Part shown: one piece after another, positions 1-10,056 of the stretch
Position numbering within the stretch: the stretch's first letter is position 1
How the letters are laid out: the number at the start of each line of letters is the position of its first letter
Origin: Sphingorhabdus sp. EL138
GTDB lineage: Bacteria > Pseudomonadota > Alphaproteobacteria > Sphingomonadales > Sphingomonadaceae
Reading direction: 5' to 3'
Length of the DNA: 64,000 nt
NCBI RefSeq assembly: GCF_945882965.1
Contig: NZ_CAMCWY010000006.1
Span: 52,936 to 116,935 of the forward strand
Made by a program: the position numbers and the translations under genes
The notes under the pieces: model-generated
Told to the model about the DNA's origin: nothing
Database searches by the model: none
Seen by the model: the letters and a program-made list of their open reading frames with translations, nothing else

Positions 1-158
1 TGGTCAAAACCCGCGCTGCCGATGGACGCTGGGTGCATATCGTGCTTGGTCGCCGCTTCCAGTTCGAGGCATCTTTGCTTGCCCAAGTGCGTAATATTGA
101 CGGTATCGAAAATGCAGAGCTTGCGCCACTGGGTCCTGTTTTGGCATTGGTGCACTGA
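1..158 (+). CDS. C-terminal fragment of an unrecognised protein
   Basis: An open frame enters from the left edge (first full codon at base 3) and stops with TGA at 156-158, giving 51 residues. It contains DGRWVHIVLGRRFQFE and ends in PLGPVLALVH. I do not recognise the family. It ends 68 bases before the start of the acyl-CoA synthetase, on the same strand. Only the C-terminus is visible, so no function is assigned. Confidence 0.5.
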   Translation, partial: VKTRAADGRWVHIVLGRRFQFEASLLAQVRNIDGIENAELAPLGPVLALVH

Positions 159-226
159 ACTGCGAAAATCGTAGACAGAAATTGCGTCTGCGTTATCGTG
201 CAGCGCATGAAGAGGGAGAGGTTTTG

Positions 227-1825
227 ATGTACGGCACCATGCAGGATTGGGACCTTCGCGTTCCGCGTTTGATCGACTACGCAGCCCGCGAACATGGCAC
301 GCGCGAAATCGTGACACGTTGGACCGACGGCAATATTGAACGTACAAACTGGTCTGGCGTTGCAACCGAAGCGCGCAAATTGTCGCAAGCCTTTGCGGGT
401 TTAGGCCTCCAAAAAGGCGACCGGATTGCCACCTTTGCCATGAACCATCACCGGCATTTGGCCGCTTGGTATGGCGCTATTGGCTTTGGCGGCGTGATCC
501 ACACCGTCAATGTGCGGCTGTTCGACGAAGACCTTATCTACATCATGAACCATGCCGAAGATAAGGTGTTGATGTATGACACAATGTTTCAGCCTATTAT
601 TGATCGGTTGAGGCCGCATCTGAAGACCGTTGAGCATTATGTCGTGTTTGACCGCGACGACAACTACGGTGCGCTTATCGCCGCGCAAGATGGCAGTTAT
701 GAATGGGCCACCGGCGATGAGCGTGAGCCGTGTATGTTATGTTACACCAGCGGCACAACTGGCAACCCAAAGGGTGTTTTGTATCAACACCGCTCGACCA
801 TGTTGCACGCGATGGCGGAAATCGCGCCAGCCATTTTTGACCTTAGCCCGCAGTCGGCATTGCTGCCGATTGTACCGATGTTCCATGCGGCAAGCTGGGG
901 CCTACCCTTTGCTGGCGCTGCTGCGGGCGTGAAGTTCGTGTTTTCGACCACCAATGACGCCGCAACCTTGCATGGATTAATGCTTCAAGAAGGCATTACC
1001 CACAGCGCGGGTGTGCCCACTGTGTGGCTCTCCATGTTCGCGCATTTGGATGCAGAGGCCGCCGCCGAGCGTGATGCGACACTTGGCAAATTGCGCTTGG
1101 TCACGATTGGCGGGTCGGCTGCGCCGCGTGCCATGATCGAGCGTCTGATGAAATCGGGCGTGCGTGTGTCGCACGCATGGGGCATGACCGAGACATCCCC
1201 CATTGGCACGATGGGGGCGCCAACACCCAATTGGGATGAACTGACGCTGGACCAGCAAATTGACGTGGTTTGCAAACAAGGCCGCACGCCATTTGGCGTA
1301 GAGCTGCGCGTGATCGACAAGGACGGCAATATTGCTCCGCGCGACGGTGTGACATCTGGTGCGCTTCAGATTCGCGGGCCATGGGTCATTAAACGCTATT
1401 TCAAGGCCGAGGCGGACGCAGTTGACGCGGATCAGTGGTTTGATACCGGAGATGTCTCCGTGCTGCACCCAGACGGCACGATGCAGATCACGGACCGCGT
1501 GAAGGATGTCATCAAATCGGGCGGCGAGTGGATTAGTTCAGTTGAACTTGAGAACATCGCGGTTGGTTGCCCCGGTATTGCCGAAGCAGGCGCAATTGGC
1601 ATCCCGCACCCCAAATGGGATGAACGGCCAGTTCTGATCGCTGTGAAGAAACCAGGGGCTGACGTCGATGAAGCGACGGTGAAGGCCTATCTGGCGGAAC
1701 GCATCGTCAAATGGTGGATGCCCGACCGTGTGCTGTTTGTGGACGAATTACCGCATACAGGCACTGGCAAAATCCAAAAAGTGGCGCTTCGCGCGCAGTT
1801 TAAGGATTTTGTGCTGGTGGATTGA
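227..1825 (+). CDS. Fatty-acyl-CoA synthetase (AMP-forming)
   Basis: This 532-residue enzyme of the adenylate-forming superfamily should activate a medium- or long-chain fatty acid to its CoA thioester at the expense of ATP, feeding beta-oxidation or lipid synthesis. The phosphate-binding P-loop [12 protein letters not shown] lies near residue 173. An adenine-binding WGMTETSP follows, then a hinge/A8 motif [13 protein letters not shown] and a C-terminal lysine motif TGTGKIQK. I chose ATG 227 because GAGGGAGAG sits just upstream; an in-frame TTG at 182 has no such site. The length is normal for the family. Chain-length preference cannot be read from the sequence. No operon partner is obvious. 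Confidence 0.9.
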   Translation: MYGTMQDWDLRVPRLIDYAAREHGTREIVTRWTDGNIERTNWSGVATEARKLSQAFAGLGLQKGDRIATFAMNHHRHLAAWYGAIGFGGVIHTVNVRLFDEDLIYIMNHAEDKVLMYDTMFQPIIDRLRPHLKTVEHYVVFDRDDNYGALIAAQDGSYEWATGDEREPCMLCYTSGTTGNPKGVLYQHRSTMLHAMAEIAPAIFDLSPQSALLPIVPMFHAASWGLPFAGAAAGVKFVFSTTNDAATLHGLMLQEGITHSAGVPTVWLSMFAHLDAEAAAERDATLGKLRLVTIGGSAAPRAMIERLMKSGVRVSHAWGMTETSPIGTMGAPTPNWDELTLDQQIDVVCKQGRTPFGVELRVIDKDGNIAPRDGVTSGALQIRGPWVIKRYFKAEADAVDADQWFDTGDVSVLHPDGTMQITDRVKDVIKSGGEWISSVELENIAVGCPGIAEAGAIGIPHPKWDERPVLIAVKKPGADVDEATVKAYLAERIVKWWMPDRVLFVDELPHTGTGKIQKVALRAQFKDFVLVD

Positions 1826-1876
1826 GGCCTAGTCGCTGGGGCCTTGGGCTAAAATAGGCTTCGCTGGCTGTTTTAA

Positions 1877-2404
1877 CTACACTTCGCGCAAGCGCGGCAT
1901 CAGTTCCACAAAATTGCACGGACGATGCCGGCTGTCGAGTTGATGCACCAAAATCTGGTCCCAACCGTCTTTAACTGCGCCGTTTGAACCGGGCAGGGCA
2001 AAAATATATGTCCCGCCCGCTAGCACGGCGCAGGCGCGCGACTGTATTGTGGATGTGCCGATGCTTGCGAAGCTTATCCAACGAAACAGCTCGCCGAAAC
2101 CTGGGATATCCTTCGTCTTTACAAGTTCCAAAGCTTCGGGTGTCACGTCGCGTCCGGTTAACCCGGTGCCTCCGGTTGAGATGACAACATCGATGTCATC
2201 GTCGTCGATCCAACTACGCAGCCGTGCAGCGATTGAAGCGGCGTCGTCGCGCAAAATAGCGCGTTCAGCGATTTTGTGGCCAGCGGCGACTATGCGTTCT
2301 GCCAATAAATCGCCGCTGGTATCGTTTTCGATGCCGCGGGTATCGGACACCGTCAGGACCGCGATGTTTACTGGCTTGAACGCCCTGCTTTCATCGAGCG
2401 GCAA
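1877..2404 (-). CDS. moaB: Molybdenum cofactor biosynthesis protein MoaB/MogA family
   Basis: A 175-residue MPT-binding (MoCF) domain protein, acting in adenylylation of molybdopterin during molybdenum cofactor synthesis. The hallmark loop STGGTGLTGRDVTPE is present, followed by FGELFR and a GG-Y-FALPGSNGAV segment typical of MoaB. The start is a TTG at 2404, preceded by a strong AGGAGG inside the last codons of the lytic transglycosylase gene. The two genes overlap by 14 bases, which suggests translational coupling. No other moa/moe genes lie in the window, so its place in the pathway rests on family membership alone. Confidence 0.88.
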   Translation of the reverse strand: MPLDESRAFKPVNIAVLTVSDTRGIENDTSGDLLAERIVAAGHKIAERAILRDDAASIAARLRSWIDDDDIDVVISTGGTGLTGRDVTPEALELVKTKDIPGFGELFRWISFASIGTSTIQSRACAVLAGGTYIFALPGSNGAVKDGWDQILVHQLDSRHRPCNFVELMPRLREV

Positions 2405-4145
2405 TGATGCCTCCTGTCATGCGGCGCGCGGTGACGGTGCCATTGGTATCGGGAAATTTTGGCCACATATATTGGGCTAGGCCCGTCAAGCTGCCCGAAG
2501 CCCTGTTTGCACGCATCTCGTAAATCCAGTAATTTCGTAGGATGATCGCCACATAGCCGCGCGTTTCCCAATAGGGGATAGATTCAATGAAGAGCAGCGG
2601 GTCACCATTATCGCGCACTTCGCTATTCCACCGCGTTACCGGCGTTGGCCCTGCATTATAGGCGGCGATCACCTTGGGCAAAAGTCCACCCGTCGCGGGC
2701 AAGTCGCGCAGCTTTTCCAAATAGGACTGGCCATATTCCAAATTGGTTGCCGGACGGTCCAATTCGGATGCCGTGAAGAACGCACCGCGCGCCCGCGCAA
2801 GGTCCTGAGCCGTTCCAGGGCGGACCTGCATGAGGCCGCGTGCGCCCGCAGGGCTGATCACGTCAGTACGAAAATTGGATTCTTGCAGCGTGTGGGCATA
2901 GACCAATGAGGGCGTGACGCGCCAGCCACCGGTAGGTTCCCAACTGGGCAGGGGGTAACGTGCCATAATGTTGCTCTGGTCACGTGATGGACCATAATGG
3001 CCCAACCAGAATTGGGTGGAAGCTAAGTTCAACGCGCCGGCCAACTGCGCGAGTTTTGCATGCTGCCGGGCATCACCAATTCTGGCCTGATGGCGAAGCG
3101 CCTGATCCGCCAGCTTATTCTGGCCAATTTCCGTCAAAGATACCGCCAAAATCGCGTTTTGCTGCTCCTTCAAACTCGCCCAATCGAGCTTGACGACTTT
3201 CGTTACCTTGCGCACGATTGGTTCCATGCCAAGCGCTTCGCTGGCGAGTAATCCGTAAAAGGTTTCTGACAGTTGCGCCGCCTTTTGCATCTTGGGCTGC
3301 ATAAATTGCGGCTGTTTTGCGGCCATAGCCGCGCGTGCGCCCCAGAACAACCCTGCGGCCCTCAAGTCATCGTTGCTGGCCAAACGGGCAACATGGTCAA
3401 AGGCATTATAGGCGGCGGCATAATTGCCGAGCCTCCAAGAAGAGAGGCCAAGCACCCAAGTGGCCTGCGTACCCCATTCTCCACCGGCAGCTTGCGCGAC
3501 AGTAGAAACACGCACTGCGGCTGCGTCGTCATTTTCGATGTAATAAGACCATGCCACACGATAGCGTAACTCCGTCAGCCCTTCGGGCGACAGTTCTAAT
3601 GCCTTGCTTTCCAAAAATTGTTCGGCGGCAAACGATTGGTCATTTTTAATGAACACCTGCAGTTCGGCACGTACGCTATCGCTTGCCTTACTTGCGGGTA
3701 AATCCCTTTTTGGTGCGCCACCTAGCCATGAAAAGCGGCGGATGCCAGGCCGATCGGGAAGCATCTCCAGGCCGCGCTTACGTGCCATAGTCGCCAATTG
3801 TTCTGCCTGCGGCAAATAAGGTGCAGCCTCAAGCAGGGCTTGCAACTGTGCTGCCTCCACCTTTGGGCTATTTGGTGCAACATATAATTCTGCGCGCGCC
3901 ATCGCCGACATCGGGCCTTGGGGCGCCACATCAATCATGCGTGATGCCGCATCCCATTTTTCTGCACGGATAGCGTCATAGATTGCCGTGAAAACGGCTT
4001 TTTCTTGGGTACTTAGAACATGGGGTGCCGGCTGAGAGAGCGTAATTGCGCGAAATCCGTCGCTTATGTTTGCGTGAGCCGTCGCAATGGGGGCGCAAGC
4101 CAATGCAAAAGCCAGCCAATTCAAATTGAATATTCTTTTGCTCAT
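2391..4145 (-). CDS. Soluble lytic murein transglycosylase (Slt70-like)
   Basis: A 584-residue periplasmic enzyme that cleaves the MurNAc-GlcNAc bond of peptidoglycan to form 1,6-anhydro ends. The N-terminus (about 26 residues, basic then hydrophobic, ending in AHA) is a signal peptide. The middle is a long alanine-rich helical region like the Slt70 superhelix. The C-terminal SLT domain carries the catalytic glutamate in TLQESNF (about residue 422), then GLMQVRPGTA and AYNAGP. ATG 4145 overlaps the stop of the upstream UDG-like gene as ATGA, and moaB starts inside its 3' end. The three minus-strand genes therefore probably share a transcript. Confidence 0.9.
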   Translation of the reverse strand: MSKRIFNLNWLAFALACAPIATAHANISDGFRAITLSQPAPHVLSTQEKAVFTAIYDAIRAEKWDAASRMIDVAPQGPMSAMARAELYVAPNSPKVEAAQLQALLEAAPYLPQAEQLATMARKRGLEMLPDRPGIRRFSWLGGAPKRDLPASKASDSVRAELQVFIKNDQSFAAEQFLESKALELSPEGLTELRYRVAWSYYIENDDAAAVRVSTVAQAAGGEWGTQATWVLGLSSWRLGNYAAAYNAFDHVARLASNDDLRAAGLFWGARAAMAAKQPQFMQPKMQKAAQLSETFYGLLASEALGMEPIVRKVTKVVKLDWASLKEQQNAILAVSLTEIGQNKLADQALRHQARIGDARQHAKLAQLAGALNLASTQFWLGHYGPSRDQSNIMARYPLPSWEPTGGWRVTPSLVYAHTLQESNFRTDVISPAGARGLMQVRPGTAQDLARARGAFFTASELDRPATNLEYGQSYLEKLRDLPATGGLLPKVIAAYNAGPTPVTRWNSEVRDNGDPLLFIESIPYWETRGYVAIILRNYWIYEMRANRASGSLTGLAQYMWPKFPDTNGTVTARRMTGGIIAAR

Positions 4146-4894
4146 TGGAGCACCCTTTTCGCAAACATCTGCAAATCTCTCCATGCCTGCTTTTTCATGG
4201 CAGGCCGCGCAATAAGCGTCCGTGGATGAAATGTCGCCAGCGTTGTTATATTGAGGCCATCATGGTTAACAATTCGTAACTCCGCCCGCGCATGCATCAG
4301 TTCTTCGCCCAACAAAGCCTTGCATGCGGCGGAACCGAGTATCACCAGCGATTTAGGTCTAATCAGCTTTATCTGATGCAGCATAAACGCGGCGAGGTCG
4401 GGCAAGTCGTTTTCAGGAACCTCCGCCGTTGACGGCATACTCGTCGCCAACCATGTGCAGTAACATTGCGCGATATCGATCCCGATTGCTGCAAGCATCC
4501 GTTGTAGGAGAGCCGCATTCAAAGATGCCGTGGTTTCTGGCGAAGGCAAAATGTCTGGCAGATCCGAAATAATCATCACATCGCAACTAACCGGGCCAAC
4601 TGACGGGAAGCGGACGGGACCATAAGCATTGCCGGGCAGGGGAGCGCCACCAACCACCATCTCGCGAAGGGCGGCAATATCGGTGGGCCACATGATACTG
4701 GGCATCGCAGGTGCGTCGGCCTGTTTCTTCTCAGCAGTGGCAGCGACGGGTATGTTCGGGGACGTATCGACAGCTTCCTGCGTTAGCAAATCCAATGTGC
4801 CTTCGCTCACAGCTGAATCAACGCCAGCCAGTTCCCACCAGCCAGATAATGATTCAACCATAGCAAATGCGGTAATTTTTCCCAGATCCTCCAT
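4142..4894 (-). CDS. Uracil-DNA glycosylase-superfamily protein (family 4-like, divergent)
   Basis: A 250-residue protein whose second half reads as a UDG fold: LIRPKSLVILGSAACKALLG and, near the C-terminus, the superfamily motif HPRTLIARP. True family-4 enzymes have four iron-sulfur cysteines and a GE-PG motif in the first half. Here the equivalent place reads ISDLPD and the expected N-terminal Cys pair is absent. It may be an altered or non-catalytic paralogue. The start ATG 4894 has AAGGG a few bases upstream. The gene is divergent from the ETF-QO gene and coupled (ATGA) to the transglycosylase. Activity on uracil is uncertain. Confidence 0.75.
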   Translation of the reverse strand: MEDLGKITAFAMVESLSGWWELAGVDSAVSEGTLDLLTQEAVDTSPNIPVAATAEKKQADAPAMPSIMWPTDIAALREMVVGGAPLPGNAYGPVRFPSVGPVSCDVMIISDLPDILPSPETTASLNAALLQRMLAAIGIDIAQCYCTWLATSMPSTAEVPENDLPDLAAFMLHQIKLIRPKSLVILGSAACKALLGEELMHARAELRIVNHDGLNITTLATFHPRTLIARPAMKKQAWRDLQMFAKRVLQ

Positions 4895-5008
4895 AAATCC
4901 CTTAAGTCACCAGTTGACGGCAGGGTCAATTGCTTGGCATGGCAATTCCCACAGGCTGTTCGGTTATCGGGATGGCCTGAATTATCTGCCGGGTAAAGGA
5001 TAAAGGCA

Positions 5009-6649
5009 ATGAGTGAACGTGAGTCGATGCCCTATGATGTTGTTATTGTTGGCGCCGGGCCAGCAGGACTTTCGGCCGCAATCCGCATAAAACAATTATC
5101 CCCCGATACCAGCGTCTGCATCCTTGAAAAAGGATCTGAGGTCGGCGCACACATATTGTCCGGTGCGGTCATTGACCCCAAGGCGCTTGACGAGCTGCTG
5201 CCTGACTGGCGCAAGTTGGGCTGCCCGCTGGCCGATACGCCGGTAAATGACAATCAGCATTGGGTAATGACCAAGACTGGCAAGTTCAATATCCCGCATT
5301 TCCTGACCCCCGGTTTCATGCATAACAAGGGTACATATACCGGCTCGCTTGGTAATGTGTGCCGCTGGTTGGCGGGGCAGGCTGAAAATCTGGGTGTAGA
5401 AATTTTCCCCGGTTTTTCGGCCGCAGAAATTCTCTACAACGCCGATGGCTCTGTCAGGGGTGTCGCGACAGGTGACATGGGCATTGCCCGCGATGGTAGC
5501 CATAAAGACGATTATATGCGCGGCATGGAATTGCATGCAAAATACACATTCTTTGCCGAGGGCGTGCGCGGCCATCTCACCAAATTGCTCAAACCGCAAT
5601 TTGCGCTGGATAAGGATTGCGAGCCGCAGGTTTACGGCATTGGCCTAAAGGAATTATGGGACATTTCGCCCGAGCAGCATTCTGCCGGGCGCGTAATCCA
5701 TAGCCAGGGCTGGCCATTGACCGATGCCAATGGCGGCGCGTTTTTATACCATCATGCGAATAATCAAGTTGCCTTGGGTTTTGTTGTTTGGCTCAATTAT
5801 TCAAATCCTTATTTGTCACCTTTCGAAGAGTTTCAGCGTTGGAAAACGCACCCTGAGATTAAGAAGATACTCGCGGGTGGCCGCCGTGTTTCCTATGGCG
5901 CACGCGCGATTAGCGACGGCGGTTGGCAGGCGGTACCTGAACTTGCATTCCCTGGCGGCGCATTGATTGGGTGTTCGGCAGGTTTCGTAAACGTGCCGCG
6001 TATCAAGGGCACGCATACTGCGATGAAATCCGGTATGCTGGCGGCTGAAGCTGCCGTTGAGGCGTTGGCTGCGGGCCGTGAACATGACGCGCTCACTTCG
6101 TACCAGGCGGCCTATGAAAACAGCTGGATTTATAAGGAATTGCGCATGGTGCGCAACGTCCTCCCGCTGGTCGAAAAATATGGTAACTTGCTTGGTAGCG
6201 CGCTTGCTGGCGTGAACATGTGGCTAGAGAATTTTGGCATAAGGATGCCATTCACGATGAAGCACCATCCAGACCACAAGGCGCTTAAAAAGAAAAATGC
6301 AGGCGAACGTATTGAATATCCAAAGCCGGACGGGGTATTCAGCTTTGACCGTCTGTCGTCGGTTTTCCTGTCGAACACCAACCATGCCGAAGACCAGCCA
6401 ATTCATTTGCAGGTCAAAGATATGGACCTTCAGAAGAATAGCGAGTTTATGGAGTTTGCTGGCCCATCAACGCGCTATTGCCCGGCGGGCGTGTATGAGT
6501 GGATTGAGGAAGAGGGTAAGGACGCCCGCTACCAAATCAATTCGCAAAACTGCGTCCATTGTAAGACTTGTGACATCAAGGACCCGAACCAGAATATCAA
6601 TTGGGTGACGCCAGAGGGCGGCGGTGGGCCTAACTACCCCAATATGTGA
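5009..6649 (+). CDS. Electron transfer flavoprotein-ubiquinone oxidoreductase
   Basis: A 546-residue inner-membrane iron-sulfur flavoprotein. It takes electrons from ETF, which is reduced by acyl-CoA dehydrogenases, and passes them to ubiquinone. The N-terminal FAD-binding motif is VVIVGAGPAGLSAA (residues 10-23). The C-terminal [4Fe-4S] ferredoxin-like domain has CPAGVYEW and NCVHCKTCDIKDP. The length matches the family. This enzyme is the expected electron exit for the four acyl-CoA dehydrogenases at 51.9-60.3 kb. The start ATG 5009 follows an AAAGG-type site. It is divergent from the UDG-like gene, with 114 bases between them. Confidence 0.95.
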   Translation: MSERESMPYDVVIVGAGPAGLSAAIRIKQLSPDTSVCILEKGSEVGAHILSGAVIDPKALDELLPDWRKLGCPLADTPVNDNQHWVMTKTGKFNIPHFLTPGFMHNKGTYTGSLGNVCRWLAGQAENLGVEIFPGFSAAEILYNADGSVRGVATGDMGIARDGSHKDDYMRGMELHAKYTFFAEGVRGHLTKLLKPQFALDKDCEPQVYGIGLKELWDISPEQHSAGRVIHSQGWPLTDANGGAFLYHHANNQVALGFVVWLNYSNPYLSPFEEFQRWKTHPEIKKILAGGRRVSYGARAISDGGWQAVPELAFPGGALIGCSAGFVNVPRIKGTHTAMKSGMLAAEAAVEALAAGREHDALTSYQAAYENSWIYKELRMVRNVLPLVEKYGNLLGSALAGVNMWLENFGIRMPFTMKHHPDHKALKKKNAGERIEYPKPDGVFSFDRLSSVFLSNTNHAEDQPIHLQVKDMDLQKNSEFMEFAGPSTRYCPAGVYEWIEEEGKDARYQINSQNCVHCKTCDIKDPNQNINWVTPEGGGGPNYPNM

Positions 6650-6696
6650 TGCGGGTGGCGCTTTATTAGTCGCCACCCGGGGGTAAAGGTTGTGTC

Positions 6697-7524
6697 GTGG
6701 AACATTCTGAAGTCGCTTTTGCAAAGATAAACCTCGCCTTGCACGTCAGGAAACGGCGGGCCGATGGATATCATGACATTGAAACGCTGTTCGCCTTTGT
6801 GCAGGATGGTGATGTTCTAAGTGCAAGCCTTACGGATACGCTGAGTCTGGAGATCGATGGCCCCTTTGGAGCTGGCCTACAGGCAGATGAAAGCAATTTG
6901 GTCCTGAAAACGGCCTTGTGCTTAAAGACGCACTTTTGCGTTACGCAAGGTGCAGCAATCCGGCTCGACAAAAGATTGCCGATTGCTTCTGGTATTGGTG
7001 GGGGATCAGCAGATGCAGCCGCCACCGCAAGGCTACTTAACCAGCTTTGGGGTTTGGATGTGTCCGAACAGTTACTGTCCGATATCCTCGCGCCATTAGG
7101 GGCCGATATCCCTGCATGTATATATAGCCGCCCGAGTTTTGGCAGCGGCACCGGAACGGCTTTGGTATTTTTAGACGATGGCAACATCACCGCGCGGCAT
7201 GTGTTGCTTGTAAACCCGCTTCAATCCGTTTCCACAGCGGCGATATTTAAGGCATGGGGCGGCGTTGATGGCGGCGCAGTTGGCTGTGGAGACATTTGGG
7301 ACGCCGCGATTACAGGCCACAACGACCTTGAACCGATTGCTGCGGCGATTTGTCCAGTCATTACGGATATTCTCGATCTTCTTTCGCTGGCAAACCCCGC
7401 GTTCGTGCGCATGTCTGGTTCTGGGGCGACGTGTTTTGCTTTGTTTAATGACAAGATGGATCTTGAGACCGCACGAGCAACGCTTGACCCGCATTGGTGG
7501 TCTATGGCCACTATGCTGCGATGA
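6697..7524 (+). CDS. ispE: 4-diphosphocytidyl-2-C-methyl-D-erythritol kinase
   Basis: A 275-residue GHMP kinase that phosphorylates the 2-hydroxyl of CDP-methylerythritol in the MEP route to isoprenoids. It shows AKINLALHV at the N-terminus (Lys10), the ATP-binding loop PIASGIGGGSADAAAT (about 95-110), GADIPACI, and the C-terminal MSGSGATCFA. The start is GTG 6697, with GGGGGTAAAGG upstream. The stop overlaps the ATG of the next gene (ATGA), so the two are probably translationally coupled. Confidence 0.93.
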   Translation: MEHSEVAFAKINLALHVRKRRADGYHDIETLFAFVQDGDVLSASLTDTLSLEIDGPFGAGLQADESNLVLKTALCLKTHFCVTQGAAIRLDKRLPIASGIGGGSADAAATARLLNQLWGLDVSEQLLSDILAPLGADIPACIYSRPSFGSGTGTALVFLDDGNITARHVLLVNPLQSVSTAAIFKAWGGVDGGAVGCGDIWDAAITGHNDLEPIAAAICPVITDILDLLSLANPAFVRMSGSGATCFALFNDKMDLETARATLDPHWWSMATMLR

Positions 7525-8258
7525 CCGATGTTCCATTCGAAATACTGGGAACGCCGCAGCAAGGCGGATTCCTTATCATCAGCGATCATGCTTCGAACCG
7601 CGTCCCCGGCGACATTAATCTCGGCATCGACCCCGCGTCCCTTAATACACATATTGCGTGGGACATTGGCGTTGCTGAGGTTGCGCGCTTGATCACACAG
7701 GACGCGCACTTCGCGGCCTATCTGGGTGGATACTCCCGCCTTGTTGTCGACTTAAACCGCGACGCGCATGATATCGCAGCGATCCCCACGCAAAGCGATG
7801 GTGTGGTCATTCCCGGCAACGACCTTGCGTCCACGGATAAAGAGGCACGGCTTGAACGCTTTTTTTGGCCGTATCATTCATATCTGGAGCAGTTGCTATC
7901 GCAACACCGCCCCGCACTGATTTTATCGCTCCATAGCTTCACGCCAGCCCTTGAGAGCACTCCACAAGAGGCACGGCCTTGGCAAGTTGGGGTTTTGTAT
8001 AATGAACAGGAAACCGCATCCAAATTGGCTATCCCATTGCTTGAAAACGCAGGATATATTGTTGGCGACCAACTTCCTTATTCCGGCAAGCTGCTGAACG
8101 CGACGATGAACCGCCACGCCGAAGCCAGCAACATCCCCTATATCGGCATCGAGATGCGGCAGGATATATCAAGCAACCCCGATGGCCAAGCAAGATACGC
8201 ACGCACATTGGCAGAAATGTGCCATTTTGTTTCGGAACAGCTTGGCTTATCCATATAA
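7521..8258 (+). CDS. N-formylglutamate amidohydrolase family protein
   Basis: A 245-residue metal-dependent amidohydrolase of the HutG/N-formylglutamate deformylase family. It hydrolyses N-formyl-L-glutamate or a similar N-acylated acidic amino acid. Visible motifs are [11 protein letters not shown] near the N-terminus, DLNRDAHD and LHSFTP. The start ATG 7521 overlaps the ispE stop as ATGA. No other histidine-utilisation genes are present, so the physiological substrate is open. It is followed by ilvD after 35 bases. Confidence 0.85.
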   Translation: MTDVPFEILGTPQQGGFLIISDHASNRVPGDINLGIDPASLNTHIAWDIGVAEVARLITQDAHFAAYLGGYSRLVVDLNRDAHDIAAIPTQSDGVVIPGNDLASTDKEARLERFFWPYHSYLEQLLSQHRPALILSLHSFTPALESTPQEARPWQVGVLYNEQETASKLAIPLLENAGYIVGDQLPYSGKLLNATMNRHAEASNIPYIGIEMRQDISSNPDGQARYARTLAEMCHFVSEQLGLSI

Positions 8259-8293
8259 AAAGGCTTAAAGCACTCGGCTTAACGGAGGTTAGT

Positions 8294-10015
8294 ATGCCAA
8301 ACCAGTTCGACAAGTCCAAATTGCCAAGCCGCCATGTTTCTGTAGGTCCCGAACGCGCCCCGCATCGCAGCTATTATTACGCAATGGGCCTGACTGCAGA
8401 AGAAATCGCGCGGCCTTTTGTTGGCGTGGTCTCCGCTGGAAATGACAGCGCACCGTGCAACACGACATTGGACGCGCAGGCCGATATCGCACGCGTTGGC
8501 GTGGAGCAGGGCGGCGGAATGCCGCGCCGTTTCAATACGATCACCGTGACGGACGGCATCGCTATGGGGCATCAGGGGATGAAGTCCTCACTCGTCAGCC
8601 GCGAAGTGATTGCGGATTCGGTTGAGCTTTCGGTGCGTGGCCATTGCTATGACGCGCTTGTGGGCTTTGCAGGATGCGACAAGTCGCTGCCTGGCATCAT
8701 GATGGCGATGTTGCGTTTAAACGTGCCATCGATCTTTGTGTATGGCGGCTCCATTCTGCCCGGCCGTTATAAGAACAAAGACGTGACGGTTAAGGACGTG
8801 TTTGAAATTGTCGGCAAATACGCAGCGGGAGCTTGCCCTTTATCGGAATTGGAAGAACTTGAGCGGGTGGCGTGTCCCGGCCACGGGGCATGTGGCGGAC
8901 AATATACCGCAAACACCATGGCCTGCGTTGCAGAAGCGATTGGTCTTTCGTTGCCCAACAGCAACATGGCACCAGCGCCATATTCCACCCGCGACCAAAT
9001 CGCGCATGCGGCGGGCGTTCAAGTCATGGAATTGCTCGCCCGCAATATCAGACCGCGTGATATATGTACGCGCGAAGCCTTTGTGAATGCAGCACGCATT
9101 GTTGCCGCGACGGGTGGATCAACCAACGGCGCTTTGCATTTGCCCGCCATGGCGCATGAGGCTGGTATTGATTTCGATTTGTTTGATGTGGCTGATGCAT
9201 TTAAGACCACGCCTTATATGGCCGACCTCCAACCCGGCGGCCAGTTTGTCGCGCGCGACATGTATGATGCTGGCGGTGTCTACATGCTGATGAAGTCCTT
9301 GCTGGCGGAGGGCCTGTTGTTTGGCGACTGCATGACGGTTACGGGCAAAACACTTGGCGAAAATATCGACCAAATCACGTGGAACCCCGATCAAAAGGTC
9401 ATCTATCCCGCAACCGCACCCATAACCCCCACTGGTGGCGTTGTCGGCCTTCGCGGTACGCTGGCCCCAGAGGGCGCAATCGTGAAAGTTGCTGGCATGG
9501 ACAGGTTGACCTTCACTGGCCCGGCACAGGTTTTCGATTGTGAAGAGGATTGCTTTGCAGCAGTTGAAGCAAGGGAAATTCGCGAAGGTTCGGTTATTGT
9601 CATCCGCTATGAAGGCCCACAAGGCGGCCCCGGCATGCGCGAAATGCTGTCGACAACTGCCGCGCTTTACGGGCAGGGGATGGGCGAAAAAGTTGCGCTC
9701 ATCACAGATGGTCGCTTCTCTGGCGCAACGCGCGGCTTCTGCATTGGCCATGTTGGACCGGAGGCAGCTTTGGGCGGACCGATTGCCTTGATCGAGGATG
9801 GTGACGAGATAATGATTGATGCCGAAACGGGCGTAATCGATCTGAATGTTGCACCTGGAGTCATTGAAGAACGTCGTAAAAACTGGAAACCGCGTCAGAC
9901 GGATTATCAGTCTGGTGCAATTTGGCGTTATGCCCAAAATGTAGGTCCAGCCTATAAAGGTGCAGTGACGCATCCTGGTGGTGCCAAAGAAACGCACGTT
10001 TTCGCTGATGTTTAA
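8294..10015 (+). CDS. ilvD: Dihydroxy-acid dehydratase
   Basis: A 573-residue IlvD/Edd-family iron-sulfur dehydratase. It converts 2,3-dihydroxy-isovalerate and 2,3-dihydroxy-3-methylvalerate to the 2-oxo acids that become valine and isoleucine. Cluster-ligand cysteines sit in [17 protein letters not shown] and [14 protein letters not shown]. The C-terminal [12 protein letters not shown] loop is typical of the family. The start ATG 8294 has a clear GGAGGT upstream. The length matches bacterial IlvD and is shorter than Edd. A sugar-acid dehydratase relative cannot be fully excluded, but the motifs favour IlvD. Confidence 0.93.
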   Translation: MPNQFDKSKLPSRHVSVGPERAPHRSYYYAMGLTAEEIARPFVGVVSAGNDSAPCNTTLDAQADIARVGVEQGGGMPRRFNTITVTDGIAMGHQGMKSSLVSREVIADSVELSVRGHCYDALVGFAGCDKSLPGIMMAMLRLNVPSIFVYGGSILPGRYKNKDVTVKDVFEIVGKYAAGACPLSELEELERVACPGHGACGGQYTANTMACVAEAIGLSLPNSNMAPAPYSTRDQIAHAAGVQVMELLARNIRPRDICTREAFVNAARIVAATGGSTNGALHLPAMAHEAGIDFDLFDVADAFKTTPYMADLQPGGQFVARDMYDAGGVYMLMKSLLAEGLLFGDCMTVTGKTLGENIDQITWNPDQKVIYPATAPITPTGGVVGLRGTLAPEGAIVKVAGMDRLTFTGPAQVFDCEEDCFAAVEAREIREGSVIVIRYEGPQGGPGMREMLSTTAALYGQGMGEKVALITDGRFSGATRGFCIGHVGPEAALGGPIALIEDGDEIMIDAETGVIDLNVAPGVIEERRKNWKPRQTDYQSGAIWRYAQNVGPAYKGAVTHPGGAKETHVFADV

Positions 10016-10056
10016 TCGCCAGTTGATTGCTTGCCCCTTCACGGGCATGGGGCGGT

